Source of the DNA: Actinomadura meyerae
GTDB lineage: Bacteria > Actinomycetota > Actinomycetes > Streptosporangiales > Streptosporangiaceae
Length of the DNA stretch: 64,000 nucleotides
NCBI RefSeq assembly: GCF_900188445.1
Contig: NZ_FZOR01000024.1
Coordinates: forward strand, 1-64,000
Direction of reading: 5' to 3'
Position 1 is the first letter of the stretch; the number at the start of each line of letters is the position of its first letter. Under the pieces are notes generated by a model. The model saw only the letters and a program-made list of their open reading frames with translations, did not search any database and was not told where the DNA came from. This document shows positions 28,085 through 37,154 of the stretch, piece after piece. The position numbers and the translations under genes are program-made.

Positions 28085-28152
28085 CTTCGGAGTGGGAGTG
28101 GTGTGCTCGGAGCCTGGGGGGCTCCTCGCCGCCACTCCTTCGTCGTGTTTGC

Positions 28153-28200
28153 CCGGGGGGCGACCCCCGGACCCCCGATGTGGGGGGCTCCGCCCCCCAC
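28153..28200. terminator. two adjacent GC hairpins downstream of tRNA-Val
   Basis: CCGGGGG/CCCCCGG (28153-28159 and 28164-28170) closes a GCGA tetraloop. GTGGGGGGC/GCCCCCCAC (28180-28188 and 28192-28200) closes a TCC loop. Both stems are perfect. They may terminate the tRNA operon; the second resembles GC hairpins that recur in actinomycete genomes. Confidence 0.55.
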
Positions 28201-28332
28201 GCCCCCCTCCCGGCTTGGGTTTGTGTGGTGCTTCTGGTGTGGGCGGGGTTCTGTCTTCATCGTTGCTCTTTGCGACCGTGAAGTACGTGCCGGTTGCTTT
28301 GACGGGCGCGGACGGGTGCGTGCGTCCGGTGG

Positions 28333-28899
28333 TCAGGTGTCGCAGGCTATTCCGTCGCCGTCTCGGTCCAGGTCGTAGATGTCGGAGCCGACCACGCGGA
28401 CCGGGCCCTGGACGTAGGCGGGGCCGTTGCCGCTGCCGCCCGCGCAGTCCACGTCGCTCGCGATCGGGACGCACCCGCCGCTGTAGTTCGGGTCGCACGA
28501 GCGGGCGCGCTTGGTGCCCACCGCGATGATCCTCGCCACCGGGGCCCTGGTCACCTTCTCGCCGAGCAGTTTGCGGGACGTCTCCTTGCCGCCCGTGTAC
28601 GTCACCTCGTAAGTCAGCGTCTTCACCCCGGCCGCGCCCTTTCTGCGCACCCGGGTCTTTCCCGCGGCGAGGGCGGAGTCGTTCACCTTGCGGGTCCTGA
28701 AGGGGATCTTGCGGGTGGTGGTGATCTTGCGTTTCTCCACGGCCGGGCTTGCGGCGGGGCTCGTGGGAGGGGTGCTGGTGGGGCTGGACGTCGAGGGCGT
28801 GCCCGATGCCGCCGCCTCGACGGGGGCGGCGGAATGCGAATCGCAGGCGCCGAGCAGCAGAAGACCGCCGGCCGCCAGGCCGGCAAAAGCACGCTTCAT
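28333..28899 (-). CDS. G5-domain lipoprotein with Asp-rich C-terminal motif, 188 aa
   Basis: The signal peptide ends in a lipobox (LLLLGAC, cysteine at about 19). A Ser/Thr/Pro linker leads to a G5 domain (about 55-128, EKRKITTTRKIPFRTRKVND to GEKVTRAPVARIIAVGT), a fold that binds cell wall sugars or forms surface stalks. The C-terminal part has four cysteines and ends DLDRDGDGIACD, an excalibur-like calcium motif. It is probably a surface lipoprotein. The ATG has AAAGGGGGAA upstream. Confidence 0.85.
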   Translation of the reverse strand: MKRAFAGLAAGGLLLLGACDSHSAAPVEAAASGTPSTSSPTSTPPTSPAASPAVEKRKITTTRKIPFRTRKVNDSALAAGKTRVRRKGAAGVKTLTYEVTYTGGKETSRKLLGEKVTRAPVARIIAVGTKRARSCDPNYSGGCVPIASDVDCAGGSGNGPAYVQGPVRVVGSDIYDLDRDGDGIACDT

Positions 28900-29011
28900 T
28901 AATTCCCCCTTTGTTGGAGGAAATCGTGCTGCGTTGCCACTTGCCGGTCAATGTGCGGATTAGTCCGTTTTCGGTCAGGCCGGCCGGTCCTCTTCTGGTG
29001 GGGTGGGCGCG

Positions 29012-30127
29012 TCAGGTGACGGTGGCGCCGAAGACCTCCAGGGCCTCCGTCACCGGCTGGAAGAACGTCACGCCGCCGTTCCGGCAGTCGCCGGAGCCGC
29101 CCGAGGTCAGGCCGAGCGCGGTGTCGCCGGCGAAGAGCGGGCCGCCGCTGTCGCCGGGCTCGGCGCAGACGCTGGTCTGGATCATGCCGGTGACGGTGCC
29201 CTCCGCGAAGTTCACCGTGGCACCGGTGGCGAGGACGCGGCCGGTGTGCACGCCGGTCGTGCTGCCGCTGCGGGCCACGCGCTGGCCCACGACGGCCTCG
29301 CCCGCCTGCGTGATGTCCACGGCCTGCCCGTTGTAGAGGTTCACCGCGCCCTCGGCGCCCTCCTCCGCGCGGACGAGCGCGAAGTCGTTGCCGGGGAAGC
29401 TGTTCTGCACGGTGGTGCCGAGCGGCTGCTCGCCCTGCGGGTCGGACGTCCAGTTCTGGACGGCGTTGCCGCAGTGCCCGGCGGTCAGGAAGAACGGCTG
29501 CCCGCCCCGCTCGACGTTGAAGCCCAGCGAGCAGCGGGAGTTCTGGCCGAAGATCGGGTCGCCGCCGAGGGCGAGGGTGTGCAGGCGGCCGGGGAAGCGC
29601 ACCATCCTGACCGCCGTGCCCATCCGCCGGGCGGTGCGCTGGACGGCGTCCATCCGGGTGCCGGTGACCGAGGCGTCCGTCCAGACGGTGACCTTCGAGG
29701 TGGCGGGGTCGACGGCCCAGCCGGTGCCGGGGATGTCGGCGAAGGAGCGGCGCAGGTCGGCGGTCACCTGGCGGAGCCGCGCGGGGCTGCGCGACGTCAT
29801 CTTCGGGACGGCGCCCGCCGCGCGGACGGCGGCGGCGTCGGTCTCGTTCGTGACCGTCACGACCGGCCGTCCCGCCGAGTCGATGTAGGCGCCGGTGGTG
29901 CGGTCGCCGAGCCGCTCGGCGACCCGGGCGGCCGTGGCCGCGGCCCGGTCGGTGCCCTGCGTGGCGAGGCGGCCGGCCCGGGCGTCTCCGGCGAGGCTCG
30001 CCGGCCGGTCGTCCGAGTCCGACTCGGCGTGCACCACGTACAGCGCGCCGGCCAGGAGCCCGGCGGATCCGGCGGCCGCGGCGGCCGTCGTCACCGCGGT
30101 GCGCAGCCGGCTGTTCCTCACGCTCAT
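29012..30127 (-). CDS. secreted trypsin-like serine protease with pro-domain (streptogrisin/alpha-lytic type), 371 aa
   Basis: A signal segment at about 10-30 (AAAGSAGLLAGALYVVHA) is followed by a pro-region whose end (LRQVTADLRRSFADIPGTGW) matches the alpha-lytic type chaperone pro-domain. The mature S1 protease has the triad H in FLTAGHCGNAV, D in NDFALVR and S in CAEPGDSGGPLF. The enzyme is exported and cuts its own pro-domain. I chose ATG 30127, which has GGGAGG upstream, over a start 23 codons earlier. It lies beside the G5 lipoprotein in the same direction. Confidence 0.9.
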   Translation of the reverse strand: MSVRNSRLRTAVTTAAAAAGSAGLLAGALYVVHAESDSDDRPASLAGDARAGRLATQGTDRAAATAARVAERLGDRTTGAYIDSAGRPVVTVTNETDAAAVRAAGAVPKMTSRSPARLRQVTADLRRSFADIPGTGWAVDPATSKVTVWTDASVTGTRMDAVQRTARRMGTAVRMVRFPGRLHTLALGGDPIFGQNSRCSLGFNVERGGQPFFLTAGHCGNAVQNWTSDPQGEQPLGTTVQNSFPGNDFALVRAEEGAEGAVNLYNGQAVDITQAGEAVVGQRVARSGSTTGVHTGRVLATGATVNFAEGTVTGMIQTSVCAEPGDSGGPLFAGDTALGLTSGGSGDCRNGGVTFFQPVTEALEVFGATVT

Positions 30128-30352
30128 GAACCCTCCCGGTTCCGGGGCCTGTCGATCTACGCGTGGGGATACGCGGCCCGGCGGGAGGGAGTTCAAATCG
30201 TCCGGTCGGCTCTGGTTCGCGCGTGCCGGGTGCCCGCGGCTGCGCGCGGGGCGCTCGGTCCCGTCGCTTTCGCGCAGCGACCTTCAGGGCGAGCTATGGC
30301 CTGCTGGGCATACCCGGGTGCCGTGGTGGTGATTTGTGCTTCTTTCTCTTCA

Positions 30353-30376
30353 CTTATGAGCAGAAGTGAGCATAAG
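30353..30376. promoter_or_regulatory. inverted repeat upstream of sugar-phosphate operon
   Basis: CTTATG at 30353-30358 and CATAAG at 30371-30376 are exact complements 12 bases apart. A direct repeat TGAGCA (30357-30362 and 30369-30374) overlaps it. The AT-rich site lies 48 bases before the SIS gene and is a likely operator for a sugar regulator. Confidence 0.5.
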
Positions 30377-30423
30377 CTCTCAGCGCAGACAGCACGTCCC
30401 TGGTCGACACGTCAGGAGAATCC

Positions 30424-31317
30424 ATGGCCGGCACCCGCATCACGTCCGAGATCGCCGCGCAGCCGGAGTGCTGGCGGCGGGCCGCCGGGCTGGCGGCGGA
30501 GGCCGGGGAGGCGCTGCCGGGCCCCGGGGAGCGGATCGCGGTCGTCGGATGCGGCACCTCGCTGTACATGGCGCAGGCGTACGCGGCGCTGCGGGAACGC
30601 GCCGGGCACGGCGAGACCGACGCGTTCGCCGCCTCGGAGATGCCGTCCGGCCGCCGCTACGACCGGGTGCTGGCGCTGACCAGGTCCGGGACGACGACGG
30701 AGGTGCTGGAGGTCCTGGACCGCCTCGCCGGCACGGGCGTGCCCACCACCGCGATCACCGCCGACCCCGGCACCCCGGTGTCGGCGAGCGCCGGACGGGT
30801 GATCGCGCTGGAGTTCGCCGACGAGGAGTCGGTCGTGCAGACCCGGTTCGCCACCACGCTGCTCGCGCTGCTGCGCGCGCACCTGGGCGAGGACCTCGGC
30901 GCCGCGATCGCCGACGCGGAGGCGGCGGTCGCCGGCGCCGTTCCGGACCTGCTCGCCGCCGGGCAGATCACGTTCCTCGGCCGCGGGTGGACGGTCGGCA
31001 TCGCTCGGGAGGCCGCGCTGAAGATGCGCGAGGCGGCGGGCCTGTGGACGGAGGCATATCCGGCGATGGAGTACCGGCACGGCCCGATCAGCATCACCGG
31101 GCCCGGCCGCGCGGTGTGGATGTTCGGCGAGCTGCCGGACGGCCTCGCCGGAGACATCACCGCGACCGGCGGGACGCTGCGCACGTCCGCCGCCGACCCG
31201 ATGGCCGACCTGATCCGGGCGCAGCGGCTCGCGGTGGCGATGGCGGAGGCGGCGGGGCTGGATCCCGAGCGCCCCCGGCACCTGACCCGGTCGGTGGTCC
31301 TGGGCGCCGACGGATGA
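30424..31317 (+). CDS. SIS-domain sugar-phosphate isomerase/deaminase, 297 aa
   Basis: Two SIS domains bind phosphosugars, as in GlmS and AgaS. The first has IAVVGCGTSLYMAQAYAAL and LTRSGTTTEVLEVLDRL. The second has FLGRGWTVGIAREAALKMRE and AYPAMEYRHGPISITG. The HGP and EAALKMRE motifs match AgaS/GlmS isomerase halves. In an operon with a PfkB kinase and a class II aldolase, it probably turns an amino-sugar phosphate into a ketose phosphate. Its TGA overlaps the next ATG. Confidence 0.85.
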   Translation: MAGTRITSEIAAQPECWRRAAGLAAEAGEALPGPGERIAVVGCGTSLYMAQAYAALRERAGHGETDAFAASEMPSGRRYDRVLALTRSGTTTEVLEVLDRLAGTGVPTTAITADPGTPVSASAGRVIALEFADEESVVQTRFATTLLALLRAHLGEDLGAAIADAEAAVAGAVPDLLAAGQITFLGRGWTVGIAREAALKMREAAGLWTEAYPAMEYRHGPISITGPGRAVWMFGELPDGLAGDITATGGTLRTSAADPMADLIRAQRLAVAMAEAAGLDPERPRHLTRSVVLGADG

Positions 31318-32237
31318 TCGTCACGGTCACGCTGAACGCGGCGCTGGACGACACCTACGAGGTTCCGGACGCGCGGCCCGGCGAGGTCAACCGGGTGGCG
31401 GCGGTGCACCGCAGGCCCGGCGGCAAGGGCGTCAACGTCGCCCGGGTCCTGCACGGCCTCGGCCACGAGGTGGTCGCGACCGGGCTGGTGGGCGGCGCGG
31501 CGGGCCGGCGGATCGAGGACGGGCTCGCCGCGTCCGGGGTGCCCGCCGCGTTCAGCCCGGTGGCCGCGGAGTCGCGCCGGACGGTCACGATCGTCGGCCC
31601 CGAGGTGACGATGTACTGCGAGCCGGGCCCCCTCGTGACCGATGTGGAGTGGCGGGCGTTCCTCGGCCGCTACGACGCCCTCGCGGCGGACGCGGCCGTG
31701 GTCGTCCTGTCGGGGAGCCTGCCGCCGGGCGTCCCGCCGGACGCGTACGCCGAGCTGGCCCGGCGCGCTCCCGGCCCGGTGGTCCTGGACGCCGACGGGG
31801 AGGCGCTGCGGCTCGGGGTCGCGGGGCGTCCCGACGTGGTGAAGCCGAACGCGGCGGAGCTGGCCCGGGCGAGCGGCACCGGCGACACCGCCGAAGGCGT
31901 GCGGGCGCTGCGCGCGGCGGGCGCCGGCGCGGTCGTCGCCTCCCTCGGCCCGGACGGCGTCCTCGCCGACACCCCGGACGGGGTGCTGCGCACCTCCCTC
32001 GACCGGCCGGAGCCGGGCAACCCGACCGGTGCGGGCGACGCGCTCGTGGCCGCGCTGGCGGCGGGCCTGGCGGGCGGCGTGCCGTGGCCGGACCGGCTGC
32101 GCCGCGCGGTCGCGCTGGCCGCCTGCGCGGTCCGCTCCCCCGTCGCCGGCGAGCTCGACGCCGCCGCCCTCCCCGCGCTCCTCGCGCGCGTCACCCTCCG
32201 ATCCGAGGAGAGCCATGCCGCTCGTCCCCATGAGTGA
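31314..32237 (+). CDS. PfkB-family hexose-phosphate kinase (1-phosphofructokinase/tagatose-6-phosphate kinase type), 307 aa
   Basis: The first signature IVTVTLNAALDDTYEV and GGKGVNVARVLHGLG define the FruK/LacC branch. The second signature GNPTGAGDALVAALAAGL carries the catalytic aspartate. Products of this branch are ketose 1,6-bisphosphates, which suits the aldolase that follows. The start ATG overlaps the SIS stop as ATGA. The end overlaps the aldolase by 23 bases. Confidence 0.88.
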   Translation: MIVTVTLNAALDDTYEVPDARPGEVNRVAAVHRRPGGKGVNVARVLHGLGHEVVATGLVGGAAGRRIEDGLAASGVPAAFSPVAAESRRTVTIVGPEVTMYCEPGPLVTDVEWRAFLGRYDALAADAAVVVLSGSLPPGVPPDAYAELARRAPGPVVLDADGEALRLGVAGRPDVVKPNAAELARASGTGDTAEGVRALRAAGAGAVVASLGPDGVLADTPDGVLRTSLDRPEPGNPTGAGDALVAALAAGLAGGVPWPDRLRRAVALAACAVRSPVAGELDAAALPALLARVTLRSEESHAARPHE

Positions 32238-33072
32238 GGCCGTCCCCGCGCGGGGGCGCGGCCTCGGCGCGTTCAACGTGATCCAGCTGGAGCACGCCGA
32301 GGCGATCGTCGCCGGCGCGGAGCGGGCGGGCGCGCCCGTGGTGCTCCAGGTCAGCGAGAACTGCGCCGCCTACCACGGCGCGCTCGCGCCGATCGCGCAG
32401 GCCGTGCTCGCGGTCGGGCGCGCCGCCGCCGTGCCGGTGGTGGCGCATCTGGACCACGCGACGTCGGCCGAACTGGTCGCCGAGGCCGTCGAGCTGGGGT
32501 TCGGGTCGGTGATGTTCGACGCGTCCCGGCTCCACCACGACGCGAACGTGGCCGCCACCGCCGAGGTCGCGGCGCGCTGCCACGCGGCCGGGGTGTGGGT
32601 GGAGGCGGAGCTCGGTGAGATCGGCGGCAAGGACGGCGTGCACGCCCCGCACGCCCGCACCGACCCCGGCGAGGCCGCCGGCTACGTGGCCGCGACGGGC
32701 GTGGACGCCCTCGCCGTCGCGGTCGGCACGTCGCACGCGATGCTCACCCGCGACACCGTCCTGGACCTGCCGCTCATCGCCCGGCTGGCGGCGGCGGTGC
32801 CCGTCCCGCTGGTGCTGCACGGATCGTCGGGCGTGCCCGACGGCGCGCTCGGCGCGGCCGTCGCGCACGGCATGACGAAGATCAACGTCGCGACGCAGCT
32901 CAACAAGGTCTACACCGCCGCCGTCCGCGACCGGCTCGGCGCCGACCCGGCCCTGGTGGACCCGCGCCGCTACCTCGCCGCCGGGCGGGAGGCCGTCGCC
33001 GCCGAGGTCGCCCGGCTGCTCGCGGTGATCCGGGCGGCCGGCCCGGCGGGAGCGGAGGCCGCTACCGGTTGA
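32215..33072 (+). CDS. class II ketose-bisphosphate aldolase, 285 aa
   Basis: The zinc aldolase splits fructose- or tagatose-1,6-bisphosphate. Marks are GLGAFNVIQLEHAEAIVAGA near the start, VVAHLDHATSAELVAEAV with a zinc histidine, and GSVMFDASRLHHDANV. Also present are EAELGEIGGKDGV and VLHGSSGVPDGALGAAVAHG followed by KINVATQLNK. It resembles GatY/KbaY and bacterial FbaA equally. ATG 32215 has CCGAGGAGAGCC upstream and lies inside the kinase gene. It ends the operon and converges with the reductase by 11 bases. Confidence 0.88.
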   Translation: MPLVPMSEAVPARGRGLGAFNVIQLEHAEAIVAGAERAGAPVVLQVSENCAAYHGALAPIAQAVLAVGRAAAVPVVAHLDHATSAELVAEAVELGFGSVMFDASRLHHDANVAATAEVAARCHAAGVWVEAELGEIGGKDGVHAPHARTDPGEAAGYVAATGVDALAVAVGTSHAMLTRDTVLDLPLIARLAAAVPVPLVLHGSSGVPDGALGAAVAHGMTKINVATQLNKVYTAAVRDRLGADPALVDPRRYLAAGREAVAAEVARLLAVIRAAGPAGAEAATG

Positions 33073-33658
33073 GCCGGTAGGTCACGTGGGCGACCAGGTC
33101 GGTGTGCGAGACCGCGACCGGTTCCAGGGGCAGGTCGCCGACGTCCGCGAAGAGGCGCTCACCCGCGCCGAGCACGACCGGCGCGATGTGCAGCCGCAGC
33201 TCGTCGATCAGCCCGGCCGCGAGGTACTGGTTCACGGTCTGCGCACCACCGGCCACCGCGATGTCCTGGTCCCCGGCGGCCTCCCGCGCCCGCCGCATGG
33301 CGGCCTCGATGCCGTCGGTGACGAAGTGGAACGTGGTGCCGCCCTTCATCGTCACGCTCTCGCGCGGGTGGTGGGTCAGGACGAACACGGGCGCGTGGTA
33401 GGGCGGCTCCTCGCCCCACCAGCCGGTCCAGTCCGAGTCGCCCCAGGTGCCGCGCACCGGGCCGAACATGTTGCGGCCCATGATGAACGCGCCGGCCGCC
33501 GTGATCTTCTCGATGACCTCCGCGTTGGCCTCGGGCTGCTCGAACATCCACCGGTGCAGCCGCTCGGCGCCGTCGCCGAGCGGCTCCTCCAGCCGCTGGT
33601 TCGGGCCGGCGACGAAGCCGTCCACGGAGATGCCGATGTCGCAGGTGACCAGTCCCAT
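33062..33658 (-). CDS. dihydrofolate-reductase-like (RibD C-terminal) family protein, 198 aa
   Basis: The protein has the YyaP/RibD C-terminal fold: CDIGISVDGFVAGPNQRLEE at the start, GAFIMGRNMFGPVRG, HHPRESVTMKGGTTFHFV and VAGGAQTVNQYLAAGLIDEL with the NADPH loop. These reductases are widespread in actinobacteria with unknown substrates. ATG 33658 has GGAAGGG upstream. It diverges from the sulfatase-fold gene. Confidence 0.87.
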   Translation of the reverse strand: MGLVTCDIGISVDGFVAGPNQRLEEPLGDGAERLHRWMFEQPEANAEVIEKITAAGAFIMGRNMFGPVRGTWGDSDWTGWWGEEPPYHAPVFVLTHHPRESVTMKGGTTFHFVTDGIEAAMRRAREAAGDQDIAVAGGAQTVNQYLAAGLIDELRLHIAPVVLGAGERLFADVGDLPLEPVAVSHTDLVAHVTYRLNR

Positions 33659-33801
33659 GGCTCTGCCCTTCCGCCGGGGCGCCCCGCTGGCGCCGCTCAC
33701 CAGGAGATCGGAGCCGCCTCCGGGTTCTCGACATCCCCCGGGCAAAGAATCCTCCCGTTCGGAGAAGTCGTCCGCCCCGGCACGATCCGGGCCGGGGAGG
33801 G

Positions 33802-35562
33802 TTGAACCGGCGGGCTCCGGGCGGACGTGCTGTTGGTGTCGCGTACACGGCCGGGACCGAGCCCTGGGAGGACGAGCTGACCACCGATAGCCGCGCGAAG
33901 CGGGTGACAGACGAGACCGCGCAGGACGCCGTGCCCGAGGGCCCCGAGGAGCCGGAGGGGCGGCGCCGGCGGGTCGCGGCGCGGGCGGTGACCTGCGCGG
34001 CCTTCCTGCTGGTGCTGGTCGCGCTGATCATCCCGGCGGAGTACGCCCGGCTGGCGCCCGGCGCGTTCGTGCGCGTGCCGATCGAGGGCGTGCTCGGCGT
34101 CGCCCTGATCCTCGTGGTCCCGGCGCGGGCGAGACGGTACACGGCGGGGACGGCGGGGGCCGTCCTCGGGCTGGTGTTCGTGCTGAAGGTGTTCGACATC
34201 GGGTTCGACGCGGTGCTCGTCCGGCCGTTCGACCTGGTGCTGGACTGGCCGCTGCTGCGTCCGGCGGTGGAGTTCGTGGGCGAGTCGGCCGGGACCGCGG
34301 GTGCCGTCGCGGCGGCCGTCCTCGCGGTCGTGCTGGCGGCCGGGGTGGTGGCGCTGATGTCGCTCTCGGCGCTGCGGCTCGGCCGCGCCGCGGTCGGGCA
34401 CCGCCGGGCGGCGGCGCGCGCGGCGGCGGTCCTGGGCGTGGTCTGGGTGGTGTGCGCCGTGCTCGGCGCGCAGCTCGTGGACGGGGTGCCGGTCGCGTCC
34501 AGGAGCGCGGCGGTGCTCGCCTACGACCACGCGCGGCAGGTGCGGGAGAGCCTGAACGACCGGGAGGAGTTCGCGAAGGCCGCCGCCGTGGACAGGTTCC
34601 GCGACGTCCCCGACGCCAAGCTGCTGACCGGGCTGCGCGGCAAGGACGTGGTGCTGGCGTTCGTGGAGAGCTACGGGCGCTCGGCCGTGGAGAGCCCGCA
34701 GTACGCGCCGCAGGTCGGCGCCGTCCTGGACCAGGGGTCGGAGCGGCTCCGCAAGGCCGGGTTCGGCGCCCGCAGCGGCTGGCTCACCTCGTCCACGGCG
34801 GGCGGCGGGAGCTGGCTCGCGCACGCGACCCTGCTGTCCGGCCTGTGGGTCGACAACCAGCAGCGGTACCGGACGCTCGTGAACAGCGACCGGCTGACGC
34901 TGAACCGGGCGTTCCACCGAGCGGACGCCCGGACGGTCGCGCTGATGCCGGCGATCACCCGGGCGTGGCCGGAGGGCGGGTTCTTCGGCTACGACAAGGT
35001 GTACGACGACCGGAACCTCGGGTACCGCGGCCCCCGGTTCAGCTTCGCGACCATGCCGGACCAGTACACGCTGTCGACCCTGCAGCGCACCGAGCTGGCG
35101 CGTGAGGACCGTCCCCCGGTGATGGCGGAGACGGCGCTGGTGTCGAGCCACGCGCCGTGGGCCTCGATCCCGCGGCTGGTCCCGTGGGAGCAGGTCGGGG
35201 ACGGTTCGGTCTTCGCCGGGATGGGCAAGGGGTATGACGCGCCGTGGCCCGCGGGCGGCCGGATCCGCACCGAGTACCGCAAGTCGATCGAGTACACGCT
35301 GAGCACGCTCGTGTCGTACGTGGAGACCTACGGCACCGACCGGACGGTGCTGGTGTTCCTCGGCGACCACCAGCCCGCGCCGCTGATCACGGGTCCGGGC
35401 GCGAGCCGGGACGTGCCGATCACGATCGTCGCGAAGGACAGGGCCGTACTGGACAGGATCTCGGGATGGAACTGGCAGGACGGGCTGCGCCCCGGCAAGG
35501 ACGCACCGGTGTGGCCGATGAGCGCCTTCCGGGACCGCTTCCTCACCGCGTTCGGCGGCTGA
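33802..35562 (+). CDS. membrane protein with sulfatase-like (LTA synthase type) domain, about 550-586 aa
   Basis: Four or five membrane helices (to about residue 240) precede an extracytoplasmic alkaline phosphatase-fold domain. VVLAFVESYGRSAVES carries the family's metal-bound glutamate region, and GWLTSSTAGGGSWLAHATLL the likely Thr nucleophile region. LVFLGDHQPAPLI carries the second metal site. The family moves phosphoglycerol or phosphoethanolamine onto envelope sugars or lipids. The start is uncertain: TTG 33802 is too close to its GGGGAGG, and GTG 33904 lacks a strong site. It overlaps the GT-C gene by about 52 bases. Confidence 0.78.
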   Translation: MNRRAPGGRAVGVAYTAGTEPWEDELTTDSRAKRVTDETAQDAVPEGPEEPEGRRRRVAARAVTCAAFLLVLVALIIPAEYARLAPGAFVRVPIEGVLGVALILVVPARARRYTAGTAGAVLGLVFVLKVFDIGFDAVLVRPFDLVLDWPLLRPAVEFVGESAGTAGAVAAAVLAVVLAAGVVALMSLSALRLGRAAVGHRRAAARAAAVLGVVWVVCAVLGAQLVDGVPVASRSAAVLAYDHARQVRESLNDREEFAKAAAVDRFRDVPDAKLLTGLRGKDVVLAFVESYGRSAVESPQYAPQVGAVLDQGSERLRKAGFGARSGWLTSSTAGGGSWLAHATLLSGLWVDNQQRYRTLVNSDRLTLNRAFHRADARTVALMPAITRAWPEGGFFGYDKVYDDRNLGYRGPRFSFATMPDQYTLSTLQRTELAREDRPPVMAETALVSSHAPWASIPRLVPWEQVGDGSVFAGMGKGYDAPWPAGGRIRTEYRKSIEYTLSTLVSYVETYGTDRTVLVFLGDHQPAPLITGPGASRDVPITIVAKDRAVLDRISGWNWQDGLRPGKDAPVWPMSAFRDRFLTAFGG

Positions 35563-37139
35563 TCCTCCTCGCGGCCGCCGTCGCGGCGCTGCTGGCGCAG
35601 ATGGCGGCGGCGATGGTCACCGCGGCCGTCCAGCAGTCCCCGACCATCGACGAGCCCGTCTACATCGGCACGGGCACCGTCTACCTGCGCGAGCACGTCC
35701 TGCGGTACAACCCGGAGCATCCGCCGCTCGGCAAGCTGCTCATCGGCGCGGGCGCGGTGCTCGGCGGCGCCCGTCCCGGCCCGTCCTTCAGCGGCGACCA
35801 GCAAGAGGTCGGACGGCACGTCCTGTACGAATCGGGCGGCGACGCGCAGCGGGTGCTGCTGGCGGCGCGGCTGCCGGTCGTCCTGCTGACGCTGCTGTTC
35901 GGGCTGGTGGTCTTCGCGTTCGCCCGCGACCTCGCGGGCCCGGCCGGGGGCGTGGCGGCGCTCGCCCTCTACGCGTTCTCCCCCGGCGTCATCGCGCACG
36001 GGTCGCTGGCCACCCTCGACGTCCCGGCGGCCGGGCTGCTGCTGACCTCGGTGTGGCTGGCGTGGCGGGCGCGGTGGCGGCCGAGGCTGTGCGCACCGCT
36101 CGCCGGGGTGGCGCTCGGCGCGGCCGTCGCGACGAAGATGAGCGCGCTGCCCGCCGTGCCGGTGGTGCTGGTGCTGGTCGCGCTGTCGGTGTGGTGGTCG
36201 CGGGGTCGGCGGCCGGTCCGTGCGGGAGTGGTGGCGGCGGGCGGTGCGGCCGCGCTGGTGGTCGCGGTGGTGTGGGCCGGCTACCTGGCCGTCGATCCGC
36301 GCCTGCGCTGGACTGCGCCCGCCGATCTGCCCGCCATCGGCGGGCTGCGCGGGCTCGCCGTCGATCTGCTGCCGTTCCCGAGGCCGTTCCGGGACGGGAT
36401 GCGCGTCCAGTTCGGCTTCGAGGACCTGGCCTGGACGAGCTTCCTGTTCGGCGACACCTACCGTGGCTCGCGCTGGTACTACCTGCCCGCCGCGCTGCTG
36501 GTGAAGACGCCGCTCGGGACGCTCGCCCTGTGGGCCGCGGGGGCGGCGGCGGTGGCGGCGCTGCCCCGGCTGCGGCCCGCCGCGCCGTACGTCCTCGTGC
36601 TCCCGGCCGTGCTGCTGGCGGTGGCGATGACCGGCGCCCGCGACCTCGGCGTCCGGTACGTGATCTTCCTGCCGATGTTCCTGGCGGTGGCGGCGGCCGG
36701 GGTGGTCGCCGTCCGGCGGCGGTGGGCGACGGTGGTCGCGGCGGCGCTCGTGCTGTTCGTCGCGGTCAGCTCGCTGCGCGCCTTCCCGTACTACCTGCCG
36801 TACTCCAACGAGGCGTTCGGCGGCCCGGCCGGGACGCACCGGTACCTGCACGACTCCAACGTCGACTGGGGCCAGGACCTCGGGCGGCTCGCCGACCGCC
36901 TCCGCGACCGCTACCCCGGCGAGCCGGTGTGGCTCGCCTACAAGGGCAGCGGTGTCCCGTCGTACTACGGCATCCGCGCGTCCGACCCGCTCACCGCGCC
37001 CCCGGAGCGGGTGCGCGGCCTGCTGGCCGTCTCGGACAGCTGGATCGCCAAGGCCGACCCGCGGCTGGTCCCGCTGATCGCCTCCAGCGAGCCGGTGGAC
37101 GAGGTCGGCCACTCCATCACGATCTTCCGCCGGCCCTGA
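35511..37139 (+). CDS. GT-C (PMT/ArnT-like) membrane glycosyltransferase, about 542 aa
   Basis: The protein has ten or more membrane helices and the hallmark of lipid-phosphate-sugar glycosyltransferases, an acidic pair after the first helix (SPTIDEPVYIGTGTVYL), then YNPEHPPLGKLLIG. The C-terminal part has YSNEAFGGPAG and HDSNVDWGQDLGRLADRL. The donor is probably a polyprenyl-phosphate sugar. The start is unclear; GTG 35511 lies inside the sulfatase-like gene and I use it for now. Tight overlap implies a joint role in decorating a cell-envelope polymer. Confidence 0.82.
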   Translation: MADERLPGPLPHRVRRLILLAAAVAALLAQMAAAMVTAAVQQSPTIDEPVYIGTGTVYLREHVLRYNPEHPPLGKLLIGAGAVLGGARPGPSFSGDQQEVGRHVLYESGGDAQRVLLAARLPVVLLTLLFGLVVFAFARDLAGPAGGVAALALYAFSPGVIAHGSLATLDVPAAGLLLTSVWLAWRARWRPRLCAPLAGVALGAAVATKMSALPAVPVVLVLVALSVWWSRGRRPVRAGVVAAGGAAALVVAVVWAGYLAVDPRLRWTAPADLPAIGGLRGLAVDLLPFPRPFRDGMRVQFGFEDLAWTSFLFGDTYRGSRWYYLPAALLVKTPLGTLALWAAGAAAVAALPRLRPAAPYVLVLPAVLLAVAMTGARDLGVRYVIFLPMFLAVAAAGVVAVRRRWATVVAAALVLFVAVSSLRAFPYYLPYSNEAFGGPAGTHRYLHDSNVDWGQDLGRLADRLRDRYPGEPVWLAYKGSGVPSYYGIRASDPLTAPPERVRGLLAVSDSWIAKADPRLVPLIASSEPVDEVGHSITIFRRP

Positions 37140-37154
37140 CCCGGCGGCCGGGTC

